The translations under genes were made by a program, and so were the position numbers. The notes beneath the pieces are model-generated. The model had not been told where the DNA came from. It did not search any database and saw only the letters and a program-made list of their open reading frames with translations. 64,000 bases of DNA from Pseudomonas sp. v388. GTDB taxonomy: Bacteria; Pseudomonadota; Gammaproteobacteria; Pseudomonadales; Pseudomonadaceae. This document shows, piece after piece, positions 15,945-25,741 of this stretch. The stretch lies in contig NZ_RHQN01000001.1 in NCBI RefSeq assembly GCF_003935425.1, positions 124,001 to 188,000 of the forward strand, given 5' to 3'. Within the stretch, counting starts at the first letter, position 1; every line of letters starts with the position of its first letter.

Positions 15945-17501
15945 TCAGCTCGTCAGCCCATGGGCGGCGAGGATCAGATCCGCTGCGCGCTCGCCGATGA
16001 CCACACACGGCGCCATCGTGTTGCCGACGGTGATGCGCGGCATGATCGAAGCATCCGCGACCCGCAACCGCTCGATGCCATACACCTTCAGCTGGTGGTC
16101 GACCACCGATGCGGAATCCCGGCCCATTTTCGCGGTGCCGCATTGATGCCAGTAAGTGACGGCCGAGTTGCGGGCGAATTGCTCCATCGCCCGCCGATCC
16201 CGCTGCCGGGGCACGACCTCTCGCTTTACGAGGCCGTCGAATGCGCGGTCGTTGCCCAGCGCTCTGCACAGCTCGATCGATGCCAGCGCGGCGGTCATGT
16301 CTTGCGAGGTGCTCAATGTATTGGGCTCGATGAGCATGTTGTCCATGACACCGGCGCCTGACAGCCGCAAGCGCCCGCGACTGCCTGGCCTGGCCAGGCC
16401 GGCGAACATCGTCCAGCCATGCTCCGGGGTCGCGACCTCGACCTCGGGGGGCGAGGGCACTGCAAACTGCAACTGACAGAGCAGCAGGTCTGGTGCTTGC
16501 AGGCGTGCATCGCTTTTCCAGTACAGCGTGGCTTCGCAGCCACTACCGCCAATCGGCTGAGGTAGCCGATATTCCCAGGTACAGCCGAACGCCACGTGAT
16601 CCTGATGATTCTGCCCGACACCCGGCAGAGGGCTGATGAGCGGGATATCGTGGCTGCGCAACTCGTCTTCCGGGCCGATTCCAGACTGCATCAGCACCTT
16701 GGGTGTGTTCACCGCGCCCAGAGACAGAATCACTTCACCGGCGGCATGGAACCGCTGCCGCTGGTCACCGATCAGCACCTCGACCCCCGTTGCCTGGGTG
16801 CCGTCGAACAGTACGCGAGCCACCACGGCACCGGTCACAACGGTGAGATTCGGCAAATGGAGGCGAGGCACGACGTAGGCGTCGTACACGGACTCGCGCT
16901 TGCCGTGTTTGATGCACAGGTCGGCGATTGCCGCGCCGCCGGGGCCTTCCATCATCTCGCCATTGGGGCTGTCAAAACGGGGCACGCCCAGTCGGCCGGC
17001 TGATTCCAGGGTTGCCAGGGCCAGCGGGCGAGGCTCGGCGGGTTGTGCTACGTAAGCGGGGCCATTCACGCCGCGACGCCCTGCGTCCGGACGACCTTGC
17101 CAGTTTTCGATCCGACGGTAGTAGCCCAGCGCCGACGCGTAGTTCCAGGCGGCGTCGCCGGATTCTTCGGCGAAATGATCCCAGTCCGATTGATGCCCGC
17201 GAGCCCAGACCATCACGTTGATGGCCGAGCCGCCACCCAGGCCTTTGCCCATGCTCAGGGCCAGGCGACGGTTGTTCAGGGACGCAGCCGGTTGCCCTGC
17301 GAAGGCCCAGTCGCGCTCCGAGCCCAGATTCGACGGCCATTGCGCCGGGTCAGTGACTTCAGGGGTCGTGCACCCGGTCCCTGCCTCGATCAGCAGTACG
17401 CGTATGTTCGGCTGGTCGGCCAGACGAGCCGCGACCACGCAGCCCGTCGTGCCTGCACCGCAAATGATGAAGTCGTAATGTTGATCAAGTCGATGATTCA
17501 T
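15945..17501 (-). CDS. GMC-family FAD oxidoreductase (choline dehydrogenase-like)
   Basis: This 518-residue flavoprotein has the ADP-binding motif GAGTTGCVVA near residue 16, GGGSAINVMVW, and the C-terminal catalytic-region motif TYWHQCGTAKMG with a histidine. The family oxidises alcohols, including choline, polyethylene glycol and others, with FAD. Although it lies beside the carnitine genes it is on the opposite strand with its own gene order, so choline specificity is only a possibility. The ATG at 17501 begins seven codons after an in-frame GTG and leads directly into the FAD domain. The secreted hydrolase gene lies 58 bases upstream on the same strand. Confidence 0.85.
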   Translation of the reverse strand: MNHRLDQHYDFIICGAGTTGCVVAARLADQPNIRVLLIEAGTGCTTPEVTDPAQWPSNLGSERDWAFAGQPAASLNNRRLALSMGKGLGGGSAINVMVWARGHQSDWDHFAEESGDAAWNYASALGYYRRIENWQGRPDAGRRGVNGPAYVAQPAEPRPLALATLESAGRLGVPRFDSPNGEMMEGPGGAAIADLCIKHGKRESVYDAYVVPRLHLPNLTVVTGAVVARVLFDGTQATGVEVLIGDQRQRFHAAGEVILSLGAVNTPKVLMQSGIGPEDELRSHDIPLISPLPGVGQNHQDHVAFGCTWEYRLPQPIGGSGCEATLYWKSDARLQAPDLLLCQLQFAVPSPPEVEVATPEHGWTMFAGLARPGSRGRLRLSGAGVMDNMLIEPNTLSTSQDMTAALASIELCRALGNDRAFDGLVKREVVPRQRDRRAMEQFARNSAVTYWHQCGTAKMGRDSASVVDHQLKVYGIERLRVADASIMPRITVGNTMAPCVVIGERAADLILAAHGLTS

Positions 17502-17559
17502 GGTCAGTCCGCTGCAATGCACAAGATGAAATTCCAGAAGAGGCGAGGCGGCGTCGCGA

Positions 17560-18333
17560 TCACTGCTTGCCGACGCTCCGCACTGCCTTGAGGATCACCT
17601 GGGCAACCTCGGCTGGCTGTGACTGTTGCGGCACGTGGCTGGTGCGCAGCTCGGTCAGTCTGGCGCCGATGCGCTTGGCGGAAGCACGCTGGACGTCGGG
17701 GTGAATCATGCGGTCCTCGCTGGCGAGCAAGTACCAGGAAGGCTTGGTCTTCCATGCGGCGACCGAGGTTCTGTCCTCGAATGCCGATGCCTTGATCGGG
17801 CCTTGGGTCGCGGTCATCACGGCGGTCTGCGCGGCAGGCAGGTCCTGGGCGAAGTCCGTGGCCATGCCTTCGGGGGTCAGATAGAGAAAGCCGTTGCCGT
17901 CCGCCTTGATCTGGCTCAGGCCGGGCGGCGTGGGTGCGCCCTTGCCTTGTTCGCCACTGGCCTGGCCGGCCTCGGGTGCGAAGGCCGCGACGTATACCAG
18001 GCCGCCCACGTTGTCCTGGTTGCCCGCCTGGCTGATCACGGTGCCGCCCCAGGAATGCCCCACCAGCACCACTTTGCCGGGCTGGTTGTTCAGCACACGC
18101 TGGGTAGCGGCCACATCATCGGCCAGGGACGTGAGCGGATTCTGGACTACCGTAACCCGAACCCCCTGGGCCTGGAGCAATGGCACGACCTTGGCCCAGT
18201 CGGAGCCATCGGCGAAGGCGCCGTGTACGATGACCACCGACGGCAGGGTGTCCGCCGCCTGAGTGGTAGCGGCAACCAGGCTGGCAGCCAGGGCGAAGGC
18301 GGCAGTAACGACTGGCGATTTGAATGTTTTCAT
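17560..18333 (-). CDS. Secreted alpha/beta hydrolase
   Basis: This 257-residue protein has a 26-residue signal peptide followed by an alpha/beta hydrolase core. The oxyanion-region motif VHGAF, the nucleophile elbow GHSWGG (Ser about residue 94), a late Asp in ASEDRMI and His in SHVPQQ complete a plausible triad. It is likely a periplasmic esterase or amidase of unknown substrate. It is divergent from the HD/LuxR regulator at 18421 with 87 bases between, so it may be that regulator's target, and it may be co-transcribed with the GMC oxidoreductase downstream. Confidence 0.85.
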   Translation of the reverse strand: MKTFKSPVVTAAFALAASLVAATTQAADTLPSVVIVHGAFADGSDWAKVVPLLQAQGVRVTVVQNPLTSLADDVAATQRVLNNQPGKVVLVGHSWGGTVISQAGNQDNVGGLVYVAAFAPEAGQASGEQGKGAPTPPGLSQIKADGNGFLYLTPEGMATDFAQDLPAAQTAVMTATQGPIKASAFEDRTSVAAWKTKPSWYLLASEDRMIHPDVQRASAKRIGARLTELRTSHVPQQSQPAEVAQVILKAVRSVGKQ

Positions 18334-18420
18334 TGGGTGAGCTCCTCTGTAGGTGGCTCAATTCTGCTGACGGGCCTGACCGGCGTGTATCGGTCATTTG
18401 TCCGACCCTGGAACGATTTC

Positions 18421-19857
18421 ATGGAAAACACGCAATTCGACATTTCCCTGGGCGCAGCCCTGGAAGCGATCTCCCAGGTGGGCGATCTGAGCATGGGGCA
18501 GCCGCTTGGGCATTCCCGGCGAGTCGCCAGGCTCGCCCGGCGCCTGGCGCACGCCGGGCATGGCGAGGGCGAGCATGTGCAGGTGGCGGAGCAGGTGGCG
18601 TTACTGCGCTGGTCCGGTTGTACCGCCAATGCCGAGGGATTCGCGCAACTGCTGGGTGACGACGTCGACGGCCGTCGCGCCATGCTCGACCAGACTCTGG
18701 ATGTCGATGCCATGACAGCGGTGCACCAGGCGACGCCGCTGGCCGTCGTGCATTGCGAGGTGGCAGGAGAAGTCACGAAAACCCTGGAGCTGGGCCCAGC
18801 GGTCGAGTCAGGGTTGTGCCGGGTCTTTGAAACCTATGACGGCAATGGCCGGCCATTGGGCGTGACCCACGAGCACATCCCGGAAGTGGCGTACCAGGTC
18901 GTGCTGGCCGGCGACCTGGACATTCTCAGCCGCGCCCATGGCGTGGATGCGGCGCTGCGCTGGATCGGTGAGCAGTCCGATCGACGGTACCCGGCGGCGC
19001 TTTCCGGGTTGCTGATGCGCAATGCCAAGGCGTGGCTGGCAGAGCTGCACAGCGGCGCCGACGAGATGAACGACACCCGGAGCCAGCGCGCTGTTTCGCT
19101 GACCCTGGTGGCAGATGTGATCGACCTGAAACTGCCGTGGCTCACGGGGCATTCCAGGCAAGTGGCGCAGGTGGCCGTGCAAGCCGCTCGCTTGTGGGGT
19201 TTGCCGGAGCCGATGCTGACGGATATCGGCAAGGCTGCGCTGATTCATGGTCTGGGGCGGGCGGCGGTGTCCAATCACCTGTGGAACACCGAAGGGCCGT
19301 TGCCCTATGGCGCCGCGGAACGGGTTCATCTGGTTCCGTACTGGACACGACAGGCGGTGCGCCAGATCGCCGAACTGGCCACGCCGGGCGAGATCGCCGC
19401 ACATGCCTACGAGCGGCTCGACGGCAGCGGCTACTTTCGCGGCGCGCAGGGCGATGCGCTGGGCGCCGAGTCGCGCTTGCTCGCCACCGCCGTGGCCTGG
19501 GTAGCATTGCGAAGCGCCCGGCCATGGCGGGCGGCCCATACCGAATCGGAGGCGGTGCGGCTGCTCAGGCAGGACGCAAGCCGCGGGCTGTTCGACGGTG
19601 ACGTCTGCGAGGCGGTGACTGCGGCGGCGCGGGGTGAACGCCGACTGCCGCAGCCGAAAAGCACGCTGCTCACCACCCGTGAACGTCACATCCTTCTGGA
19701 GATCAGCCGGGGGGCGAGCAACAAACAGGCGGCGCAGCGCCTGGACATCAGCCCCAGCACGGTGCGAACCCACATGGAAAGCATCTTTCGCAAGCTGGAA
19801 TGCTCGACCCGAGCGGCGGCCACCTTGAAGGGAATGACTCTGGGCCTGATTTCCTGA
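18421..19857 (+). CDS. LuxR-type regulator with degenerate HD-GYP domain
   Basis: In this 478-residue protein two HD-like segments each begin with a GHS motif (LGHSRRVARLARRLA near residue 30 and TGHSRQVAQVAVQAA near 242). The expected HD doublet reads HG in LIHGLGRAAVSNH, and the HHExxDGxGYP signature reads AYERLDGSGYF. The metal and cyclic-di-GMP hydrolysis residues are therefore mostly lost, and the domain probably senses rather than cuts. The last 65 residues are a LuxR helix-turn-helix (TTRERHILLEISRGASNKQA). The ATG at 18421 is the first codon after the promoter gap. The divergent hydrolase is the obvious candidate target. Confidence 0.8.
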   Translation: MENTQFDISLGAALEAISQVGDLSMGQPLGHSRRVARLARRLAHAGHGEGEHVQVAEQVALLRWSGCTANAEGFAQLLGDDVDGRRAMLDQTLDVDAMTAVHQATPLAVVHCEVAGEVTKTLELGPAVESGLCRVFETYDGNGRPLGVTHEHIPEVAYQVVLAGDLDILSRAHGVDAALRWIGEQSDRRYPAALSGLLMRNAKAWLAELHSGADEMNDTRSQRAVSLTLVADVIDLKLPWLTGHSRQVAQVAVQAARLWGLPEPMLTDIGKAALIHGLGRAAVSNHLWNTEGPLPYGAAERVHLVPYWTRQAVRQIAELATPGEIAAHAYERLDGSGYFRGAQGDALGAESRLLATAVAWVALRSARPWRAAHTESEAVRLLRQDASRGLFDGDVCEAVTAAARGERRLPQPKSTLLTTRERHILLEISRGASNKQAAQRLDISPSTVRTHMESIFRKLECSTRAAATLKGMTLGLIS

Positions 19858-19863
19858 TAGCGC

Positions 19864-20820
19864 TCAAGACGGGTCGGCCGAGGGTGCCAGCATCTTTTCA
19901 AGCGCCCGCACGGTATCCAGGTTCGCCTGATCGGTCAGGGCGCCGGGGTGTTGATCGAACATGTGCGGCACGCCGGGATAGACATGCAATTCCACCGCAA
20001 CCCCGGCACGGGAAAGCCTGAGCGCAAAGGCCACGTCCTCTTCCAGGAACAGATCGAGGGCGCCGGTACTGAGGAAAGTCGGAGGCATTGCGGCGAGATT
20101 CGCGGCTCGGGAGGGCGAGAAATATCCCGCGCGCTCGTCATCGATGCGGTACTCACCCTGCATGCATGCCCAGCAGAATTGGTTCGCTTCCCGCGACCAG
20201 CTGAAGGTTCCGGTGCTGGGGTTGGGCTGCACCTCTTCGGCCGAGCCGGTGCGGTGATCGAGCATGGGGTAGATCAGCACCAGGCCGCGGACACCATAGC
20301 GGCCCCTGTCGCGGGCCAGGATCGTCAGCGCCGCCGCCAGGCCGCCGCCCGCGCTGTGGCCCATGACCACGACCCTTCGGGTGTCCAGATTGAATCGCCC
20401 GGCATTGGCCCAGATCCAGGCAAGCGCGCTGTAGCAATCCTCGAGGGGCAAGGGAAAGGGGTGCTCCGGCGCCAGGCGGTAATCGACCGCGATGATCGTG
20501 GCGTTCAGCTGTCGGGCCAACTGCGCCAGATAGTCGTCGAGCATTTCCGGACGCCCGAGCACGAATCCACCGCCGTGGACATAAAGAATCGCCGGTGTGG
20601 TCGCCGCCTCGTTCGCCTCGGGACGATAGACGCAGAGCCTGACCTTGGCATCGCCGGACGCGTTTCCGCTCCAATGCTGTTCGCAACGGCTGTGTTCCGG
20701 GGTCGGGAAGGTGGCCTCGATGCGAGTCCGGATTGCCGGCAGCCCGGTCAGGGTCCAGTCGCTCTCCGGCTCGTCCCGGAAAAAATCATAGGTCGGGTCC
20801 AGCAGTCGATCAGCGTCCAA
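19864..20820 (-). CDS. HSL-family alpha/beta hydrolase (esterase)
   Basis: This 318-residue esterase of the hormone-sensitive-lipase family has HGGGFVLG forming the oxyanion hole, nucleophile GHSAGGG, Asp in STGALDLF and His in YPGVPHMF. It probably hydrolyses short-chain esters in the cytosol. The start is taken as TTG at 20820, because AAGGAG lies six bases before it, whereas the longer frame with an ATG at 20895 has no such site and an unlikely basic N-terminus. It converges on the HD/LuxR gene with a six-base gap, and the PLP dehydratase gene is upstream on the same strand. Confidence 0.82.
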   Translation of the reverse strand: MDADRLLDPTYDFFRDEPESDWTLTGLPAIRTRIEATFPTPEHSRCEQHWSGNASGDAKVRLCVYRPEANEAATTPAILYVHGGGFVLGRPEMLDDYLAQLARQLNATIIAVDYRLAPEHPFPLPLEDCYSALAWIWANAGRFNLDTRRVVVMGHSAGGGLAAALTILARDRGRYGVRGLVLIYPMLDHRTGSAEEVQPNPSTGTFSWSREANQFCWACMQGEYRIDDERAGYFSPSRAANLAAMPPTFLSTGALDLFLEEDVAFALRLSRAGVAVELHVYPGVPHMFDQHPGALTDQANLDTVRALEKMLAPSADPS

Positions 20821-20963
20821 ACCATTCTCCTTGAGGTGACGTCGAGCAGTTTTCGCGCCGTTTGCCCGTGTTGCGCAAGGACGTGGTGTCGCCATCTAGA
20901 CGGCCTGCCTGCGGCGAAGTTCGGAGCCTGCCGACCTTGCGCAAATCAGCAGGCGCGGCTTTC

Positions 20964-21878
20964 TCAGAGCTGGCTGGACCATTGCCGGATCTGCGCAAGG
21001 GTGGCCGTAGCACCGCCGCACACGACCATCAGCACGTTGCGGTAGGTCCCGAGCGCCTGCGGCTGGTAAGCCAGGGAAAGTGCAGCGCCGCACGCCGGTT
21101 CGACCAACACTCGATGATCGAGCAGAAAGCGCTCGCAGGCGTCCAGGGCCTCACGGTCGGAGACGATCACGCTTTCGATCGGATGAATGTCGTGGTAGCG
21201 GGAAGCCTGGTCGCAGACACGTTTTGCACCCAGGGACGTGGCGATGGAACTGATGCGCTCCAGTTCTACCGGCGCGCCGGCCTCTGCGGCGGCCCGAAAC
21301 GAGGCCGCGCCTTGAGTCTCCACCGCGATCACCGGCACATCATGCCAGTTATTGCGGTGCAGGCCTTCCACCACGCCGCACAGCAACCCACCGCCGCCGA
21401 CTGAAAGCACCACGGCATCGGGTTTGATACCGGCCTGAGCCACCTCGTCGATCAGGCTCGCGTGGCCGGTCCACAACAGCGGATCGTCGAACGGATGGAT
21501 GAAGGCATCGCTCTGGGTCGTCAGCGTCAAGGCCAGCTCGTTGGCTTCCTGCCATGAGCTGCCATGCACGATCACTTCGGCACCTTCCAGCGCCAGCAGC
21601 TCTTTCGCCCGTTCGGTCGTGGTCTCCGGGACGACCACCGTTACCGGCACTTCAAGCCGGCGACCGGCATACGCCACCGCAAGTCCGGCGTTGCCGCCTG
21701 ACGAAGAAATGAATCGCTTCGCGCCGCGGGCATGGTGGATCTCGCAGGCATGGCCGACGCCGCGCAGCTTGAAAGAGCCGCAGGGTTGAAGGGCTTCGAG
21801 CTTCAGCCAGACGGCGCGTCCGGCGGACGAACTCAGCGGGCGAGATTCGATGAGCGGGGTGTTGATGTGCAGAACCAT
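20964..21878 (-). CDS. PLP-dependent serine/threonine dehydratase-like enzyme
   Basis: This 304-residue fold-type II PLP enzyme has the Schiff-base lysine in GSFKLRG, SSSGGNAGLA for phosphate contacts, and the glycine-rich loop SVGGGGLLCG. Length and lack of an ACT regulatory domain place it near catabolic L-serine/L-threonine dehydratases or racemases. It would convert serine to pyruvate or threonine to 2-oxobutyrate in the cytosol. AGGAAAG precedes the ATG at 21878. The LysR gene upstream on the same strand is 227 bases away. Substrate preference cannot be decided here. Confidence 0.82.
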   Translation of the reverse strand: MVLHINTPLIESRPLSSSAGRAVWLKLEALQPCGSFKLRGVGHACEIHHARGAKRFISSSGGNAGLAVAYAGRRLEVPVTVVVPETTTERAKELLALEGAEVIVHGSSWQEANELALTLTTQSDAFIHPFDDPLLWTGHASLIDEVAQAGIKPDAVVLSVGGGGLLCGVVEGLHRNNWHDVPVIAVETQGAASFRAAAEAGAPVELERISSIATSLGAKRVCDQASRYHDIHPIESVIVSDREALDACERFLLDHRVLVEPACGAALSLAYQPQALGTYRNVLMVVCGGATATLAQIRQWSSQL

Positions 21879-22105
21879 GTGCAGTGCTTTCCTGAGGGAG
21901 TGGCGGTCGGAACGGGCAGGCACCGTGCTGCCTGGGATTGGGTGTCGACATCCGGATCGACGGCCAGCCGGGCGCTCACCCGCGCATTGACGATAACAGC
22001 CCGCGTTCCTGGGTGACACCTAGCGCGTCGACTTCGGCGCCCTTGTTCATCCCTTGTCGACAGGCCAAGAGACCGAGGGGCGTCGACGTCGGCGGGGTTG
22101 CAGGT

Positions 22106-22996
22106 TTACTGCGGCCACTGTTCGAGCAGCATCGCCACGAATTTTTCGGCCGCTGGAGAGAGTGAAGCGCCACGCCGCGACACCAGTCCCAGGGTCCTGT
22201 CGACCACCGGATCGGTCAGCGGCACGCTGACCAGCGTCGGGTGCCCTTGTGCCGGCATGGCCAGGCTCGGCATCGCCGAGATGCCCAGCCCGGCTTCGAC
22301 CATACCCAGAGAGGTTGAAAGGTGCTGCACCTCATAAAACCATTTGGGGCGCCAGCTCAGCCCGCCCAGGGCGTGATCGAGGATCATCCGGTTACCGCTC
22401 AGGCGCCCCACGCCGATGAGGCGGTACTCAGACAATTCCTCCCAGGCGACGGACTTGCGTGTCGCCAGCTCATGATCGCGCCGGCAGGCGAGAACGAACG
22501 GCTCCTTGACCAGCGGCAGAAATTCGATATCCGGGTGCTGCCCGCTCATCATGTTGATGCCGAAGTCAGCCTCGCCGCGCAGCACCGCTTCCAGCCCTTC
22601 GTTGGCACTCAGGTCCAGCAGGCGGATACGAATCTTCGGGTAACGCTCGTTGTACAGGCGGATCACACTGGGCAGAAAGTAGAACGCGGCCGTGGGAATA
22701 CAAGCGAGGGTGACCTGGCCGATTTGCCGTTCGGCCAGCTCCCGAATATTGAGGATCGAGTCTTCGAAGTCATCCAGCAGACGGCGTGCCTTAGGGAAGA
22801 AATCGCGTCCGACACTGGTCAGGCTGACCCGCCGCGTCGTGCGGTCGAGTAGCGGCGTTCCCAGACCCTGTTCGAGTTTCTTGATTCTGCGCGTGAGCGC
22901 CGGTTGGGAGATATGCAGCACTTCGGCGGCCTCGTGAAAACTGCCCAGTTCGGCGATTTTCACGAATGATCGAATATCTTGCAGCTCATATTCCAT
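22106..22996 (-). CDS. LysR-type regulator of the tricarboxylate island
   Basis: This 296-residue LysR protein has a helix-turn-helix in SFHEAAEVLHISQPALTRRI and a full effector domain. It is divergent from the PrpF-family isomerase at 23163, the first gene of the tricarboxylate uptake genes, and is therefore their likely regulator. In the gap, ATTATT (23045-23050) and AATAAT (23062-23067) form a short dyad of LysR-box size. The start ATG at 22996 gives the normal family length. Confidence 0.88.
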   Translation of the reverse strand: MEYELQDIRSFVKIAELGSFHEAAEVLHISQPALTRRIKKLEQGLGTPLLDRTTRRVSLTSVGRDFFPKARRLLDDFEDSILNIRELAERQIGQVTLACIPTAAFYFLPSVIRLYNERYPKIRIRLLDLSANEGLEAVLRGEADFGINMMSGQHPDIEFLPLVKEPFVLACRRDHELATRKSVAWEELSEYRLIGVGRLSGNRMILDHALGGLSWRPKWFYEVQHLSTSLGMVEAGLGISAMPSLAMPAQGHPTLVSVPLTDPVVDRTLGLVSRRGASLSPAAEKFVAMLLEQWPQ

Positions 22997-23162
22997 GTTC
23001 TTACCTTTTTTATTCGAGGAAGGCGACGACCCGTCACGCGTTGAATTATTGCTTCAAGTGGAATAATAGCTACGATCTTTGCATTGGATAAGCTCAAAAA
23101 TCCATGTGACTCTTGCTTCCAACACATCAATTAGCTCAATTGATCAACAAGAGTCGAACATT

Positions 23163-24245
23163 ATGCAACCCATCCCATGCGTACTGATGCGCGGCGGCAC
23201 CTCCAAGGGGCCGGTCTTCCTTGCCAGCGATCTGCCTGACGTGATCGCTGAACGCGACGAGCTGCTGCTGGCGATCATGGGCTCCGGTCACGAGCTGGAA
23301 ATCGACGGCATCGGCGGCGGCAGCCCTCAGACCAGCAAGGTCGCCATCGTCAGCCCTTCAACCCACGCCGACGCGGATGTCGATTATCTGTTCGTGCAGG
23401 TCATGGTCTCGCAACGCAGAGTCGACACCGCGCCCAATTGCGGCAACATGCTCTGCGCAGTGGGGCCGTTCGCGGTGGAGCAGGGGCTTGTTCCGGCCAC
23501 CGGCAACCTCACTCAGGTGCGCATCCGCAACCTGAACACCGGTACCTTTGTCTGCGCGGACGTCCATACCCCGGGTGGACAGGTCAGCTACGAAGGACAG
23601 ACCCGTATCGACGGCGTACCCGGATCGGCGGCCCCCGTTCAGCTCACATTCCTTGATGCAGCCGGCAGCAAGACCGGGAAGTTGTTCCCGACCGGGCAGC
23701 AGACCGACTTCTTTGCAGGCATTCCAGTGACCTGTATCGATATGGCCATGCCGATGGTAATCGTGGAAGCTTCCCTGCTGGGCAAGCGCGGCGATGAGAC
23801 GCCAGCCGAACTGGATGCGGACAAGGAGTTCCTGTGTCAGCTGGAGCTGCTGCGCTTGCGGGCGGGGCTGGCCATGGGCCTGGGCGATGTCAGTGACAAG
23901 GTGATTCCCAAACCGGTGCTCGTGTCGCGCCCCGATGCGGGAGGTACGGTGCAGGTACGCTACTTCATGCCTCACTCATGCCACAAGGCGTTGGCCATTA
24001 CCGGTTCGATCGGCATCGCGACGGCTTGCGTCAGTGCCGGGACGGTGGTGGCGCAGTTGCTGGGAAGTGCCGGCGAACCGCGCTTGTCGCAGGTGCGGAT
24101 CGAGCATCCCAGCGGCTCCATTGAGGTGGCGCTGAGCTACGTCGGTGAGGACGGGCAGACCATTCGCGCCTCGGTGGTGCGTACCGCCAGGCGGCTGTTC
24201 TCGGGAATGGTCTACGCACCGGCTGCGCAGCGGCTGGCCGGCTGA
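23163..24245 (+). CDS. PrpF-family isomerase (4-oxalomesaconate tautomerase-like)
   Basis: This 360-residue protein of the PrpF fold begins with the characteristic PCVLMRGGTSKGPVF and has internal duplication typical of diaminopimelate-epimerase-like enzymes. Known members isomerise unsaturated tricarboxylates: 2-methyl-aconitate in the methylcitrate cycle, or 4-oxalomesaconate (GalD) in gallate breakdown. Here it sits with tricarboxylate transporters and a probable aconitate isomerase, and there are no prp or gal genes nearby, so an aconitate-like substrate is the best inference. The ATG at 23163 opens directly into the conserved motif. It lies 72 bases before the DctA-like gene and is probably co-transcribed with it. 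Confidence 0.82.
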   Translation: MQPIPCVLMRGGTSKGPVFLASDLPDVIAERDELLLAIMGSGHELEIDGIGGGSPQTSKVAIVSPSTHADADVDYLFVQVMVSQRRVDTAPNCGNMLCAVGPFAVEQGLVPATGNLTQVRIRNLNTGTFVCADVHTPGGQVSYEGQTRIDGVPGSAAPVQLTFLDAAGSKTGKLFPTGQQTDFFAGIPVTCIDMAMPMVIVEASLLGKRGDETPAELDADKEFLCQLELLRLRAGLAMGLGDVSDKVIPKPVLVSRPDAGGTVQVRYFMPHSCHKALAITGSIGIATACVSAGTVVAQLLGSAGEPRLSQVRIEHPSGSIEVALSYVGEDGQTIRASVVRTARRLFSGMVYAPAAQRLAG

Positions 24246-24317
24246 ACACTGTGCAACAACGTGTCATGCCCTAAGGGTCTTACGCATCAGAACAACTCCA
24301 ATAATGGGTGATGCCTC

Positions 24318-25628
24318 ATGAAAATCGCGAAATCGCTCTACTTCCAGATCATCTGCGCCGTTGTGCTGGGCGTTGTGGTCGGTCATTTCTGGGCTGAGCA
24401 GGCTATCGCCCTCAAGCCGCTGGGTGACGCCTTTATCAAGCTGATCAAGATGATGATCGCGCCGGTGGTGTTCTGCACCATCGTTACCGGCATCGCGGGC
24501 ATGAGCGACAAGCGCTCACTCGGGCGTCTGATGAGCAAGACCCTGCTGCTGTTCTTCGTCCTGACCGTGATCAGCCTGATGATCGGCCTGGTTGCGGTTC
24601 ATGTGCTGCAGCCGGGTGTCGGCATGAACATCGATCCGGCCAGGCTCAGTACCGCAGGCTTGAGTCAGTACACCGAGTCCGCCGCCAAGCTGACCGTCGT
24701 GGATTTCTTCATGCACATCATTCCGGAGACCTTCATCGGGGCTTTCAGCAAGGGAGAAGTGCTGCCGGTACTGTTTATCGCAGTGTTGTCGGGATTCGCG
24801 CTGTCGTCCCTGGGCGAAAAAGGCAAGCCGGTGCTCACCGTGCTGGAATCCGCGTCGCAGATGGTGTTCAAGATCTTCGCCTACCTGATGCGTTTCGCGC
24901 CGGTCGGTGCGTTCGGTGCGCTGGCATTCACGGTCGGTCAGTACGGCGTTACCTCGCTGGGATCGCTGGCCAAGTTGATCATGACCCTTTACATCGCCTG
25001 CGGCTTCTTCGTCTTCATTGTGCTGGGCGGCATCTGCCGCGCGCATGGGTTCAGCCTGTGGAAACTGCTGAAGTATTTTCGCGAGGAATTTCTGGTCGTA
25101 CTCGGCACCTCGTCAACCGAGCCGGTGATGCCGCGTATGCTGGAAAAGCTTCAGGACCTGGGGTGCAAGAAAGGCGTGGTCGGGCTGGTGCTGCCCACCG
25201 GTTACTCGTTCAACCTGGACGGCACTGCCATCTATCTGTCGCTGGCGGCCGTGTTCATTGCCCAGGCCTGTAACATCGAATTGGGTGTGACGCAGACCCT
25301 GACCATGCTGGCGATCATGCTGCTTTCGTCCAAGGGGGCGGCGGGCGTCACCGGCAGTGGCTTCGTGGCCCTGGCTTCAACCCTCACGGTGATTCACGAC
25401 ATTCCGCTGGCCGGCCTGGCTTTGCTGATCGGCATCGATCGGTTCATGTCCGAAGCGCGGGCGCTGACCAGCCTGGCCAGTAATGCCGTGGCGACGGTGG
25501 TGATCTCCCTGTCGGAAGACGCCTGCGACAAGCGCGTACTGCTCCAGCGACTCAATGGCAAGCCCGTCGCGTCGGCGCAGGATGCGCTGAACTGGAATAA
25601 CACGTCCCCGGCTGCCGAGCGCAGCTGA
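24318..25628 (+). CDS. dctA: DctA-like C4-dicarboxylate/proton symporter
   Basis: This 436-residue member of the glutamate/dicarboxylate:cation symporter family (SDF) has eight or so membrane helices and the re-entrant and substrate-binding signatures LGTSSTEPVMPRM, PTGYSFNLDGTAIY and SSKGAAGVTGSGF. It imports succinate, fumarate and malate across the inner membrane. Given the neighbours this copy may serve a less usual carboxylate; the main chromosomal dctA could be elsewhere. It is followed after 113 bases by a citrate-type symporter, giving two carboxylate symporters in one cluster. Confidence 0.9.
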   Translation: MKIAKSLYFQIICAVVLGVVVGHFWAEQAIALKPLGDAFIKLIKMMIAPVVFCTIVTGIAGMSDKRSLGRLMSKTLLLFFVLTVISLMIGLVAVHVLQPGVGMNIDPARLSTAGLSQYTESAAKLTVVDFFMHIIPETFIGAFSKGEVLPVLFIAVLSGFALSSLGEKGKPVLTVLESASQMVFKIFAYLMRFAPVGAFGALAFTVGQYGVTSLGSLAKLIMTLYIACGFFVFIVLGGICRAHGFSLWKLLKYFREEFLVVLGTSSTEPVMPRMLEKLQDLGCKKGVVGLVLPTGYSFNLDGTAIYLSLAAVFIAQACNIELGVTQTLTMLAIMLLSSKGAAGVTGSGFVALASTLTVIHDIPLAGLALLIGIDRFMSEARALTSLASNAVATVVISLSEDACDKRVLLQRLNGKPVASAQDALNWNNTSPAAERS

Positions 25629-25741
25629 CCCTCGATTCAAAGATTGCCAGTGACTTGAGCCGGCCAGGCGTCGCACCATACGACGTCCGGCAGGCCAGGC
25701 CGCGCCCGCGCGTCCATCCATAACAACAAGAGAGTCCCCGT

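Noticed and set aside
20868-21000. Three TGCGCAA repeats upstream of the esterase and in the dehydratase end
   Set aside because: Short, irregularly spaced and partly inside coding sequence; not convincing as a repeat family.
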